DNA of 64,000 bases from NCBI GenBank assembly GCA_964059195.1, contig CAXKWD010000006.1, positions 3,836,530 through 3,900,529 of the forward strand. The letters run 5' to 3'. This DNA is from Ectobius pallidus (Eukaryota; Arthropoda; Insecta; Blattodea; Ectobiidae). Below the pieces are notes generated by a model. The model did not search any database. It saw only the letters and a list, made by a program, of their open reading frames with translations, and had not been told where the DNA came from. The number at the start of each line of letters is the position of its first letter. Position 1 is the first letter of the stretch. The translations under genes and the position numbers were made by a program. Positions 32,529 to 44,502 of the stretch are shown here, piece after piece.

Positions 32529-35500
32529 GTAGTTCGCTCTGCGCCACAGAGAGGGCGCTGCATTCTGCAGATCGCTCCCGTTTTTCGTTTTTCATCTTTT
32601 TGGCTGTTTATTCATATACTCGTGTGTCTAGGCTTTGCTTTGTTCCTGATACCCTTCCAGGTTAGCTTCTTGTGTTTTCATGATTATGGTTTCATACCAT
32701 CCGCGGTCTTTCTGTTGGCTTTTAGCCTTTATTAGTCAGAATTTGTACCGCGTGGGGTTTTGTATTTTTTGTATTTTGTATAAGACTATGCTTATTTCTA
32801 TTTCTTGCTCTCTGCGTCCGGGCGGAATATTTCGTCCGTGATGTTGGGTAAATGGGCCGTCGTGTGGGTCAGTCTCACTAGAGTATTTCTGTGGGTTTTT
32901 GTGCTGTCCCTTCGGTTGGTTCTATTTGGCAGAATAGTTTTTTATGATAGTCTGTTTAAGTATATTTTGTCCGGTCGTAACATGCCCTAAGCCTTGTCTC
33001 ATCAGCGTAGTTCTGATGTTTTTTGGACGGCTTTTGTGGTAGTTGGTCCGTGATGTTGCTCTGGATTTTGTATGTCCGTGAGAGCGTTTTTGTAATGGGG
33101 GGTTTTCTTGATTTCTATCTAAGCTAACCTGTCATCGTGGGGATTTGGTAAAGTTTTCTTAGACCCATTGTATTTTGATCTTAATCTAAATTTTCTGTCA
33201 GGTTATCTTTCTAAACCAATTTGTCATTTAGTATTTCTAGTCCTAACATCGTATCAAATATGAATATGCGAGTTTTGAGTATTTTCCAATTTTATTATGT
33301 CTCCCATATAAGAAATATTTTAGTATTTGGCTTTCTGGTTATATTTCGGTTTCGTACTTTGCATATCCATTCTTTTGCGACGTAATTTTTCGGGATCTTT
33401 TGGGGTAAATTTTCTAAAGCAGTTTGTTTACCTCATTCTAGCCTTCCTATTTTCTATATTGCTCTATTTATTCATATCAATATTTTACGATTAGATTTGC
33501 CATTTCTGCGTTTTCAATCCTAGTACATGCAACATTTCTTCGGGTTTTTCTCGTCTTTTCCCCGTCGGACTTTCCTGAACATTGGTCTTTTTTTTTGTTA
33601 TTGCCATACTTTTCTTTGTTTTTTTTTTCTGAAAATAAAATAACAATTATCAGTTTAGCTAAATTTGTCTATAAAAAAATAAAACTAAAGTCATTCTGGT
33701 TTTCTGCTCTGAATCTTGAACTTCACTTGGACAGACTTTTGAAATATAAAGTTCAAAACAAAATAGAAAAAAAAAGCTAATTGTGTATTGGCTGCGATTA
33801 TTTGAACCTATTTAAAAGATCTTAATATTTGGTCGCAGTTATTTTAATAAATAAGACTGAAAGAGTTTTACCATATGGTAAACATGACTGTTATTGGTCA
33901 TATACTAATCTTTGTGTGTCAAAACCTCTATAAAGGAAGAAAGATAATGTTTATGCCTTATCAGATTGTTAGGATTCTAAATATATATTGTTTAGTCATT
34001 TTCTTTGGTATTTTTGGCCTGTATTTGGTTGCAGTGTCTTTGGTGTTTTTTAATGACTAAATGAAAATAATGTATTACTATATTTGTAAAAAAAAAAAAA
34101 ATAGAGTATTATGATATTGATAAAGAAATGAGAGGAATAGATACAATGTTATATTTTAAAATAAATAAATGAATAATATAAAAGCTCTCTTTATAGAAAG
34201 TATGCAAATTATTAGAAATTACGTATTGTAGTTTCGGGGCATAAACATTGTGTTCGCTTTCGACCTTTGTGGGTAGGTTTTGTTTTGTTTTATGGTTTCA
34301 GACCAATATGTCAAATATTGTCTTGGAAGGAGATCTACAGTTTTCCAGGTGTTTAGTGGCATCCATCTAGCGCTACGTCTGAATATTATATATTAGTACA
34401 GGATGAGCAAGAAGAAATACCACGGCGAAAATCCTTCTTACTAACCTATTCGTCCTTTATCGTTCTGAAAATCACAGTTTCTTTCCTTCATTTCTCTATC
34501 TATGGGTGCGCACCCCATTACCATTTCATTTCATCCCATCCTTTCTCTTTTCATATCATTTCATATTTTTATATATAATTCTTGTTTTAATGTTGCAATA
34601 TTTTGGTGCTATTTAACTTAAACAAATTTTGAAGTAAACTTGAAATGTCTTCAATTTCAAATTATAATGCACAAATCGTAATTGTTTTTGCACCAAATAA
34701 TTAAATCTAAAGTATATTTTTACACATAATTATGTAGGCCTGTTCTTTATTCTAGTATGTTGCTACATTGATTTACGGTTAGCAAATTAATTAACATGTA
34801 TATATTATTACCAGTACTATCTGGCAATTATGGGTGTTAAATTGGTCACTGTATTATGTTAGAATTGAAAATATTATTCTAATGGTCAAATTTTCTTAAA
34901 ACAATTATTTTGGCCAATTTAATGCATTAATTGAAGTTTCTTGTTGTCAACTTCTTTATTAATTTATTATTTATTATGTAATTAAAATAAAATGTCTTTG
35001 TCCCTTCAGAACCTTATATGGAAAATGTTGAATTTATTACGCATTCTACAGTATTACATGGAAAATTTTGAATTTATTAAACATTCTATTGTATTATCTG
35101 GTTTTCTCTTGTGAGTACCTGTCATTCATAGTGTGTTGTTCTTTTGCAGTTATGTTGTTTCGTTGCTGTGCCATCCTCTACGGCCCATTTATTTGTATTG
35201 CACTCTGCCGAGCTCCAAAAGTATTTTCCACTACTTCTGGCCACCTCTTCTGCCTTGCTGCTTCTGAGTTCTGTAAGCAGGGACGCCTGCTACGTACTTC
35301 GACCTGTAAAACATAATCTGGTCCGACATTGCTCCAGATGCCGCTTCTTCAAATTGCAAATCTACAACTATCTACAACTAACTTCAGTAATTCAGCACGT
35401 CATCAATTTCTACATGCAGCTACATACAGCATCTACTCACCAGATATATATATAGTACCAGGAACTGTTGGTATGGAATTAGAAATGGACTTCTTTATCA

Positions 35501-35702
35501 CACATATGCTCTGGTCACTGTTCCATTTTCCTGTGTTTGATGTGCTCTTTGTGTGGATTTGGACTCCGCAACATATTAAAGACAATGATAATTTTGGTGG
35601 ACCATTTAAAAACGTTTTGGTGGAAAGAAAAAAAACAGTTCTTATGCTCGATGATAAGGCAGAAGTGCAGATTTTCAATATATATATTATTTATAATAAT
35701 TT
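32529..35702. other. LARD-like element interior, non-coding
   Basis: Strongly T-rich on the plus strand at 32530-33600, AT-rich beyond. ORFs are short (61 to 131 codons, the longest 35329-35724) and match no Gag, protease, RT or integrase motif. No internal second element is recognisable. Confidence 0.65.
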
Positions 35703-35737
35703 AAAAAAAAAGTTTTCCTTCTGAAAACTTTTTTTTT
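35703..35737. other. perfect 15-bp hairpin just before the 3' LTR
   Basis: aaaaaaaaagttttc (35703-35717) and gaaaacttttttttt (35723-35737) enclose the loop cttct, 18 bases before the LTR at 35756, where a polypurine tract would be expected. Only cgaggat abuts the LTR. Confidence 0.8.
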
Positions 35738-35755
35738 GCCCGGGCCGCACGAGGA

Positions 35756-36353
35756 TGTGCCGATGGTATATTCTCGGCACCCTATTTTATAAATTAAACA
35801 TTTTATTCATTAATCTGTAAATTAAATATTTTAATATTTCTATATCAGGTACTCACATGATCTCGGCTTTCCATCGCTTTGTTTTGTTCAGAGGTGCGTT
35901 TTGTTTTGTTTATTCCGGTTTTGTAATCTCGCCCCTTCTGGATCTTTCTCTCGTTCGGCATTTGTTTGCGCCCCTGCTTTGTTTACCTGGTGTTCATGTT
36001 ATGTTCCGCGGACTAGATCGCGCCGTGCGGGCGCTCAAGAAACATGCCTACATTCAGATCCCGCCGTGAAGCCTACCTAGCTACTTCTCCTTCAGAGTAA
36101 GCGCCGGGAGCCAGACCAGGTTTCTTCTCTTCAGTCTGAGCCATGAACATCTTCCGCTGTGTAGCCATCCAGTGGTGGCCCTATTGTCGGCGTTAACTTA
36201 ATATCAGGTATGGCTCTAGTTTCTTGATATTTTCGTTTTCTTTGCTGGTGATATTTTTAGTTCGTTTAGTTTATCTTAATTCAGTAATATTTCGTTGTTT
36301 CAAAATTTGTTTCTGCCCACCAGTTTTTTGGTTATTTCATTATTATATTCTAC
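35756..36353 (+). repeat. LARD-like element 3' LTR, first part
   Basis: First 598 bp of the LTR, nearly identical to 31591-32188; continues at 44002 after Gypsy-2. Confidence 0.9.
36350..36353. repeat. 4-bp target-site duplication, left (Gypsy-2)
   Basis: ctac, repeated at 43998-44001; the intact LTR has it once. Confidence 0.92.
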
Positions 36354-36804
36354 TGTAAGGGTTTTTATCCCCTTACGTCCTCGTTCCGTGGTGATTACCT
36401 GTGTCTAGCGGTGTGCAGCATGTCCCTGGTGCCGTCCGCAGTCCTCCTGTGACTTTTCGGGAAGGTGCAAGGAAATCCTTAACACTAGAATGATATGCAG
36501 CTTCCCAGTTCCTGCCCGTTTATTTACACACTATTTATATACAGTTTCTACGCTACAGTAATCCCCTAGTTCTACATCCTCCGAGATTTACTCCTTGTCC
36601 ACCCCCTAGACATCCCTCCGGGGATAAGTTGCCGAATATTAACTGGACACGTCCATAGTGTATAATGATCTAACCGAGACTCCTCGTCAGCCACGCGCAA
36701 GAGAGACAATTCCCGGATGTGCAAGGAATGTCACAAATCAGCAATCACTGCCTTGCACGCGGGCTGAACAATCGCGGACTTCAATCACAGGAAATGATGT
36801 TACA
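36354..36804 (-). repeat. Gypsy-2 LTR (3' in element orientation)
   Basis: 451 bp, tgtaaggg...gttaca. The first 23 bases form a stem-loop (gtaaggg/cccttac). Confidence 0.95.
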
Positions 36805-36819
36805 ACTACCCCTTTCCTC
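36805..36819 (-). other. Gypsy-2 polypurine tract
   Basis: gaggaaaggggtagt on the minus strand ends exactly at the 3' LTR. Confidence 0.8.
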
Positions 36820-38361
36820 AAAAATATTCGCCCCGAATATTAAAAAAATAAAATAAACCCAACAAACAAAAAATAAAATTAAAAAAAAAAACATTAAAAG
36901 ATTTTCCTTCGGGACATCAGCGGGTGGACTCGAATATCCTCCAAAAAATACAAAATACCGAAATGAAAAAAGAAAACAAAAACACCACAGGGTTACCAAA
37001 ATACCCACACCCTGTATAATTACCAAACCTACCACAGCTAAAAAAAAATGAAATTGGGAGCTAGCAATACTACACCAAAGACATTAGTGTCCTAACTGGA
37101 AACACTATCGGTAAAATATTTAAATCTCATATGTTTATACTACCTACATACAAAGTTCAACTTCCATCATATGTGTGGTGATATTAAATATCTCATGTGC
37201 TAACCTTGCGAATTTAGCTGACTCTACAAAATGTACTTCTCTATGACATGATGTAATCTACACTCTAAGAAAAAGACACAACACATCCTTATCTCAACCT
37301 TTGCTATCATCTGTTATGATACACGATACCTCCCTCATCAAAGCAATGACACAACATGTTCGCATAAACCTTCACAATATCACGAAGTGTGTTTCTCACT
37401 GTTATGTATCTCTCATGACTATCGCATATAATTACCTTAATATTACACTTTTGTCCCCTAATACTACTTCTTCATTACCCACATCAAATAGCTTTCGTTA
37501 GTCCTAGACCTCAACATATTCCTCACGGACACTAATCGAAATAAGTCAGCCCTCATTGCGTGACTACCCGCTCTACTCTGATAGAAATTCAAGTTCGCAA
37601 GTAAATCAACACTGTAGGAAATATAAGACATACCTATACTGCACAATTACAGATAAAAAAAAACAGAATTACCCTTTGGTATGCGGCAAATAGATCACTC
37701 ACTAATGTGAAAATAATTGCAATTACTCTCTGATTCTCTCGTACTAAAATTACTCTCTGAAAATGTGATACATGCACGGGTCAACAGAATAATCAAAACA
37801 CTGGCCAGACATTTCAATATTCTGGATACCCTCTGCATGCATTTCATTATCAGGAAATAGAATCACATAAATTCTAACTACTGATCGCCTGGGCGGTTCT
37901 TTGAACTATTCTCACAACCTTGAATCACTTAATTCTTTAGTACTGTTACATTTACTAAAATGGAAATCTCGAGATAACAAACACTTAATCTGCACATACT
38001 TTCTTCACATCAGTCACTTCTCTAACATCAGCAAAAGCTATCTACCTTGCAACTTATTTTTTCCAATACCCCTATACACACAATAATAAACACAGGGAAA
38101 AAACATTACAAAATGACGACACAATATGATCTGTGCCTTCTCACTCGTCACATCAACTGATTGATTGACGTAAAACAATTAATTAATTCTATCACTTCAA
38201 TGCATTGAATACACTTACCATACCTCACTTTTAAGGTGAAAAATTACACAGTAACACAATACAAATGAGAAAAAATAACTTTTACCACTTAACAAGAAAT
38301 TATGAAAAAAATTCTGCACTTCGAATGAAGTAAACTTATAGGATTTCACTTTCTTGAAACT
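36820..38361. other. Gypsy-2 region after pol, no recognised gene
   Basis: 1.5 kb, AT-rich, with short ORFs only. An 84-codon minus ORF (37035-36781) is hydrophobic but comes from a low-complexity A/T tract. No env-like protein is visible. Confidence 0.6.
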
Positions 38362-41300
38362 TTACTGGCTGTCACAACGCGATCGTAAATTATACCGATT
38401 TCGTATGCCATCAACTTGATCGTCAGTCTGTTCCTCTCTTACAGATTGACTTCTAGATCGAAGATTGTAGGGAATTCTTGGGATGGATTCTTCACTTGAA
38501 GACCGACTTCTGATAGGGCTTTCCGATTCCACTGACTGTAGTGTGTCGTCGAGGTCTAGTCGAGGTCTAGTCGCTGGCGCAGTTTCTTCGACGATCTGTG
38601 TCGACATGGCTTCTCCATCCAGCCCGCTACGTACCCCTCCTGACGCACATACTCCTTCAGGTAATTCTTCCGAGTTGGATGCTTCCTCCATTTCAATCGG
38701 TTGCAATCCGTCTCTTAACCCCACAGATGAATTTTCTTCTTCCTGATCGTTCCTTATCGCAATCTCCTCGGTCTGCCTGGGCCGACTTCTCACTGCGATA
38801 AGGGGCAAATCATCCTCTGAATCCCAATAAATCTGCTCCGGTTGCTCGTTTCTTCTTACTGCATCTGTTGTAGGACTTACTATAGCTTTTCTTGGTCTAC
38901 CACGAGGTCTCTCTACTTCCTGGTGCGCTCTGCCTTCATCCTGGTTTTCCCTTGGCTCGTATTTCTTCACTCTGTTGTTATGCACCACTATAGTTCTGTG
39001 TGGCAATTTTATCCTTAAATTCACTGGTGGTAACACCTCCACCACCTCGTAGGGTCCTTTAAATTTTACCCCCAACTTCCTAGAAAGGCCTGGCTTCAAC
39101 TGAGGGCTATCCAATAGCACCCAGTCCCCTGGATAATATTGCACCGTTTCTGCCTTTTTGTTGTACTGTGCCGCTTGTCTTGCCGACGCATGCCGATTCC
39201 TGCGTCTCACCAGATTCCATGTGTCTTGCAGGCGCGCGGCTAGGTTTTTAACCTCAGGATGGTTGACCTCCGATGTCACCTCTTCTGTATCGAATGGCAA
39301 ACGCATTTTCCTGCCATACAGGATTTCGTAGGGACTCATCCCGGTGGATTCATGAATTCTAACATTGTAAGCAGCCACCACATAGGGTAACAATTTATCC
39401 CAGTCATCCTGTTTTGCACTCACGTACTTTCTCAATATGCCAAATATGGTACGGTGGACTCTCTCGCATCTTCCGTTGGCCTGCGGATGGAACGGGGTAG
39501 TTCTTAATTTAGTTATCTTCAACAGAAGACACACCTGTTCCATTAGGTCCGACATAAAGTTTGCACCCTGATCACTGAGAATGCTTAAAGGGGCCCCAAA
39601 CTTCAAAACCCATTCCATCACAAAGGCTTTGGCGATGGTCTCCGCTCTTTGATCTTGTAACGGTACCATTACCAAATAACGGCTGAAATGGTCGATAATG
39701 GTAAGCACATATTTACACCCTCTTTCGCCGGTCTTAGGGAAAGGACCACAAACGTCCAAAGCCACGCGTTCACCAGGCTGCGTAACTTCAGGCAACTGTT
39801 GTAGTTCTGCCCTCTTCTTATCGCTGTCGGTATGCTTTCCGCAAACTATGCAGTTTTTTACCCATCTGTTGACATCTTTCCTCCTACCGGGCCACCAATA
39901 TTTCACTGCCACTCGCTTATTGGTAAGGTTTCGTCCCCCATGACCCGCTAACATGTGGTCATGGCATTCAAACAAAACTTCGCTACGACAGGCTTTAGGC
40001 ACCACTATTCTCAACCCCCATTTGGTGTTTTTACACAACAAGTCATTCTGCATCCTAAATCCCCTCGTAGTCTTCCACCTCCAACAGAGTTCATCCTTCT
40101 CTTGTTCTTCACGAATCCTTTCTTTCGTGGCCGGTCCTAAAGGGCACAACTGACGTGATAACGCGTCCACGTTATTATGGATCCTGCCAGGGCGGTGCAC
40201 CACCTCAAAGTCATACTCTGATAATTGCAAAGCCCACCTTGCCAATTGGGCATTCTCCGTGGTCTTGGTTAATATGCTTTTCAAAGCCATATGATCTGTG
40301 ATAAGAGTGAATTTAGGCCCGCCTATTAAATAGGGTCTGAAGTGCTTAATCCCCCACACCACTGCGAGTAACTCTTTGTGTGTCACACTATAGCGTTGTT
40401 CTGCAGGCGATAATTTTCTGCTAGCGTAAGCGATGGGGTGCTCCTTGCCATCTATTTTCTGCGACAGCACCACCCCAAGGGCTAAATCCGATGCGTCGCT
40501 AGCGACCATGAAAGGTTGGCTGAAATCTGGATAGGCTAACACAGGGTCAGAGGTCAAGGCGTCTTTCAATTTATCCATCGCCCCCTGTTCCCTCGGTCCC
40601 CATTCAAATTTGATGTTTTTCTTTAGCCTTTCTGTTAAGGGATGAGCTATCTTAGCGAAATCCTTAATATACTTCCTATAGAAGTTGGCTAGTCCCAAAA
40701 AACTTTGAATCCCCTTTACATTTCGAGGTGTTGGAAACTCTCTTACTGCTTTCACTAGTGCTGGATCAGCTTTCACTCCGTCCGCAGAAATTACATGTCC
40801 CAAGTATAACAACTCATTTCTAGCGAATTTGCACTTGTCAAAGGATAGAGATAGGTTCGCCTCACTTAACCTTTCAAACACGTTTTCTAGGTGTACTACG
40901 TGCTCCTCTAGAGTTGCCGACATAATGCAAATGTCGTCTATGAAAACTAAACATTGTTGTGGCGTTAACCCCTTTAAAACCAGGTCCATTAGGCGTTGTA
41001 AACATGAACTGGCGTTTCTTAAACCCATAGGTAAACGAACATACTCAAAATGTCCTTGGGGCACGTTGAATGCAACCTTGTGCCTGTCCCTAGGATCCAC
41101 TTCGATTTGATAGAAACTCGAAGTCATGTCAAGACTAGAGAATATTTTGCACTTACCCAAGTTATCTATACACTCCCGGATGTCTGGTAAGGGATACACG
41201 TCAGGGGTAGTCACCCTGTTCAAGGACCTAAAATCACATGTGAACCTATATTTAGGGCTCCCATCTGGCGATTTTTTTTTCACAATCACTATCGGCGCTG

Positions 41301-42405
41301 CCCAAGCAGAAGTGCTTGGCTGAATAATTCCGTCCTGCAGCTGGGCGTCAATGAACTCCTGCACCACAGGCTTTAAATGATGCGGAACACGATACGGTCG
41401 GTGATAAATGGGCTTAGCATTCCCCGTATCCACTACATGTTGTAAAATGTCTGTAGCGGGTAGTCCCCTTCTTCTAAACAACCCCGCATATTTTTCCAAC
41501 ACCGGCTGTATTTTCTGCCTATCTCGTTCAGTTAGATGTTGCAACGCTGGGCCAAAATCAATGGGGGTTTCTCGCGCTTCCACACGATACAACCCACGAT
41601 CTTCTATCTCAGCGTGTTGACTCTCACCCCCTTGATCTTCCAGCAGCTCGTAATCTGCCACTCGAGTGCCTTTCGGTAAGCTCACCTCTACCTCACTAGG
41701 ATTAATTAGACTCACAAGGGCACACCCTTCCAGACTCCCTTCACATTTATTAATGCTTCTAGCAGCATATATTCTCTTTGTCTCTAATTCAGTGTCCACG
41801 ATCGGTTCTACCAGACATAAACGAGACGAAATTCTTCCAGAGTTCAACTTGCTCACCCTTGGTATTGGTATACAAAATCGAATTTCGGAATTAGGAGGAA
41901 TATGCACTTCTTTTTCCAATTTCAAAGTTCCCTCTGTAACTTCCACTTCTTTCTTCTCTTCCGGTTCATTACTCTCATATTTCTTCAATCCTAATTGGTT
42001 CGGCCTTAGCGAGATCACAGCAGAGTACTTATTCAGGAAGTCCATGCCTAAAATCCCGTCACAACTGGACGTAACAGGCGTAGTGATATGCACATACAGA
42101 TCGTAGTTCTTTCCGGCTATTTGCACTGTGATCTGAGCAGCTCCCCTACTTCTCAATGTTTGTTTCGTAAGACCTATGAAACTAACAGTCAGATTTTCCA
42201 ATTTACATTTTTTGAAAGTAGGATTCCACGCAATCGTGGATTGGGCTCCCGTATCTACCATAAAATGAAACTGTTTGCCCTTGTATGTCACTGGCAATAA
42301 CAACACGCCGTCCCCCGGCAGCATTGGGGCCCAATTCACGTTCTCTAATGGGGCGCACGATCCGTGGTCCTCGCCACCCCTGTTCCATTTGGGTGGGCCA
42401 ACTTA
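38362..42405 (-). CDS. pol: Gypsy-2 Pol: protease, RT, RNase H, integrase
   Basis: The frame is open from just after a TAA near 42405 to 38362; it has no needed ATG because it is entered from gag by -1 frameshift. In order: protease FMVDTGAQSTI and DGILGMDFL; RT YRFTCDFRSLNRVT, FSSLDMTSSFYQI (Asp), LPMGLRNASS and CLVFIDDICIM (active site FIDD, where YVDD is commoner); RNase H VASDASDLALG, YSVTHKELLAVVWGI and LITDHMAL; integrase zinc domain (H-x3-H...CIVC), LDVCGPF (Asp), SDQGANF (Asp), HPQANGRCERVH (Glu) and a GPYEVV module. An acidic, Arg/Ser-rich tail of about 170 residues follows. No frameshift or stop is seen, so it is probably functional. Confidence 0.95.
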
Positions 42406-43292
42406 ACCCTACAGTTCCTGGCAATGTGCCCCCTTTTATGACACCGGAAGCACTCCCGTTGACTCGGTCCACTCTGCCTCGGTTCTTCCTTCACCCCCTG
42501 AATAGGTTGCCAATGTCCCGTCCCATGCCATACAGGTCTCTGATGCATATCAGGCTTCTTCATACCACTAGCCTTTTCACTCCCATGTCGCCCGGAGAAG
42601 ATCTTTTGTGGTTCCACCATCCGTGGAACCCTCCTATCCGCTTCTTGGATACTCACTGCCTTACGTACTGCTTCTTGAAATGTAGTAGGAAATTGCAATC
42701 TGGTTAAACGTCCAATTTCTCCCTTTAGACCGTTTAAGAAAGCGTCAAGGGCTCTCATGTCTGCCTCTTGTCTTAACACTTTATTTACCGCTTGATCCTC
42801 TGTAAGTTCGTAAGTACATGAGTTTATTCTTGTAATTCTGTCAGCGAACACTTCGATTTCTTCATTTTGCTGTATGCGGATATTTGATAACATTTCTCTA
42901 TGGTACCTTGCTGTCGTCTTACTTCGATACCGGTCGATGAGGCCTGCCTTTAATTCCTCGTATGAAGTTGCCGCACTACATATTTCACTGGTAGTCGCAA
43001 ATTCCAGCGCCCGGTCCACGAGTTTGAGACGAACAACCCTTAACTTATCCTGCTCTGACCATTGTGATATTACCGCCACCTCTTCCAACTTAGAGAAAAA
43101 AGTGCGAATATTTTCTCTATTATCTCCACTATACACTGGCACCACAGATAGCAGGTTAGCATTGAACTTGCCATTATCAGTTCTTGGAGCTGGCTGCGTA
43201 CTTTCCCGTTCCATAGCAATTTCTCGTGCCTCCAGTTGCGACACCCGACGTGCCAAAGCGTCGAACACTTCCGGTAGCGTTACTTCTGTCAT
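42345..43292 (-). CDS. gag: Gypsy-2 Gag
   Basis: 315 codons from ATG at 43292 (MTEVTLPEVFDAL). The open frame extends eight codons further to a GTG, but the ATG is the likely start. A coiled N-terminus (ARRVSQLEAREIAMERES) precedes a retrotrans-gag-type helical region (VYSGDNRENIRTFFSKLEEVA, LIDRYRSKTTARYHREML). A single CCHC knuckle, CFRCHKRGHIARNC, lies near the C-terminus. Gag forms the particle that packages element RNA. The stop at 42345-42347 lies inside the overlap with pol. Confidence 0.93.
   Translation of the reverse strand: MTEVTLPEVFDALARRVSQLEAREIAMERESTQPAPRTDNGKFNANLLSVVPVYSGDNRENIRTFFSKLEEVAVISQWSEQDKLRVVRLKLVDRALEFATTSEICSAATSYEELKAGLIDRYRSKTTARYHREMLSNIRIQQNEEIEVFADRITRINSCTYELTEDQAVNKVLRQEADMRALDAFLNGLKGEIGRLTRLQFPTTFQEAVRKAVSIQEADRRVPRMVEPQKIFSGRHGSEKASGMKKPDMHQRPVWHGTGHWQPIQGVKEEPRQSGPSQRECFRCHKRGHIARNCRVKLAHPNGTGVARTTDRAPH
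42387..42393 (-). promoter_or_regulatory. putative -1 ribosomal frameshift site (C CCA AAT)
   Basis: On the minus strand the heptamer CCCAAAT lies in the gag frame as C CCA AAT, matching X XXY YYZ. Slipping back one base enters the pol frame, which is open from about 42405. The gag stop lies about 40 bases downstream, so the site sits in the only usable window. A downstream stimulatory structure was not assessed. Confidence 0.7.
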
Positions 43293-43531
43293 GCTGAATG
43301 CTAATTTCGAACACACTACACACGAAAACTGGAGAAAACTTTATTTCTTCGTCTACACATTTATATATTCACGGACGACCAATACGAAGTCCGTGGTCGT
43401 ATATATATTTAACACCACCATCTTCTCTCTTCATAGCTGCTGCGCGATCACGTCCGACACGGATGATATCCCCCCCTCGGAACGAGAAGGTAGCCTCCTG
43501 GCTACGTGGCACGTGTGCACCGGTTCCCAAA

Positions 43532-43544
43532 ACTTCTGACACCA
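43532..43544 (-). other. Gypsy-2 primer-binding site (tRNA-Leu type)
   Basis: TGGTGTCAGAAGT on the minus strand, two bases inside the 5' LTR, complements the 3' end of insect tRNA-Leu (...ACUUCUGACACCA). Confidence 0.8.
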
Positions 43545-43546
43545 TT

Positions 43547-43997
43547 TGTAAGGGTTTTTATCCCCTTACGTCCTCGTTCCGTGGTGATTACCTGTGTCTA
43601 GCGGTGTGCAGCATGTCCCTGGTGCCGTCCGCAGTCCTCCTGTGACTTTTCGGGAAGGTGCAAGGAAATCCTTAACACTAGAATGATATGCAGCTTCCCA
43701 GTTCCTGCCCGTTTATTTACACACTATTTATATACAGTTTCTACGCTACAGTAATCCCCTAGTTCTACATCCTCCGAGATTTACTCCTTGTCCACCCCCT
43801 AGACATCCCTCCGGGGATAAGTTGCCGAATATTAACTGGACACGTCCATAGTGTATAATGATCTAACCGAGACTCCTCGTCAGCCACGCGCAAGAGAGAC
43901 AATTCCCGGATGTGCAAGGAATGTCACAAATCAGCAATCACTGCCTTGCACGCGGGCTGAACAATCGCGGACTTCAATCACAGGAAATGATGTTACA
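43547..43997 (-). repeat. Gypsy-2 LTR (5' in element orientation)
   Basis: 451 bp; no difference seen from 36354-36804. Confidence 0.95.
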
Positions 43998-44001
43998 CTA
44001 C
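43998..44001. repeat. 4-bp target-site duplication, right (Gypsy-2)
   Basis: ctac, matching 36350-36353. Confidence 0.92.
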
Positions 44002-44324
44002 TATATTTCATCTACGTATTCTTTTTGACCTTATGTGATGGAAAGCCGACCGTATTTATCTTCAATTAATCTTCATATTCAATTTATCTTGGCCATCAGC
44101 CATTTTTTGATAACCATTCTTGTCTGTTCTTACTTATATGCATTAGTTCCAGATTTTCATATTTCATTGCATTTATCAGGTATTATTATGTATTCTCTGG
44201 TTATTCAATAAACTATTGTTACACTCTTGTTATAATTCTGAATATCCGTTTTGTTCTTTTGCTCTGTGGATCAGTTTCCTTCTCTGGGTTTAAAATTAGT
44301 AAATTGGGACAGCACCACGCCACA
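44002..44324 (+). repeat. LARD-like element 3' LTR, second part
   Basis: Matches 32189-32511 to the last base; followed by the ttat duplication at 44325-44328. Confidence 0.9.
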
Positions 44325-44339
44325 TTATAATAGCCTATA

Positions 44340-44460
44340 AGTAATAATAATAGTAATTATAACAATAGTAATAATAAGAATAATAATAATATGAATAGTA
44401 GGCCTAATAATAATAATAATAATAGTAATATTAATAATAATAATAATAATAATAATAACA
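44340..44460. repeat. (AAT)n-rich microsatellite
   Basis: Interrupted aat/ata repeats between the LTR element and PLE B. Confidence 0.85.
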
Positions 44461-44502
44461 ACGTGGTTATAGTAGTATAGTGATGGTTGTGGTAGCAGTA
44501 AT

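Larger units (their letters stand above)
36354..43997 (-). mobile_element. Gypsy-2, apparently intact Gypsy LTR retrotransposon (7.6 kb)
   Basis: Two 451-bp LTRs, identical by eye, with TG...CA ends and a 4-bp duplication. On the minus strand the order is 5' LTR (43547-43997), tRNA-Leu-type primer site, gag, pol in the -1 frame, 1.5 kb non-coding, polypurine tract and 3' LTR (36354-36804). Both ORFs are open and all catalytic motifs are present, so the copy could be active. Confidence 0.95.
31591..44324 (+). mobile_element. non-autonomous LTR retrotransposon (LARD-like), 3' LTR split by Gypsy-2
   Basis: Direct LTRs of 921 bp (31591-32511; and 35756-36353 plus 44002-44324) surround 3.24 kb with no gag or pol. 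A primer-binding site follows the left LTR, giving plus orientation. Without Gypsy-2 the element is about 5.1 kb. The LTRs differ at one position by eye (t at 31703 against a at 35868), so it moved recently although it encodes nothing recognisable; proteins must come from a partner element. Confidence 0.88.
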
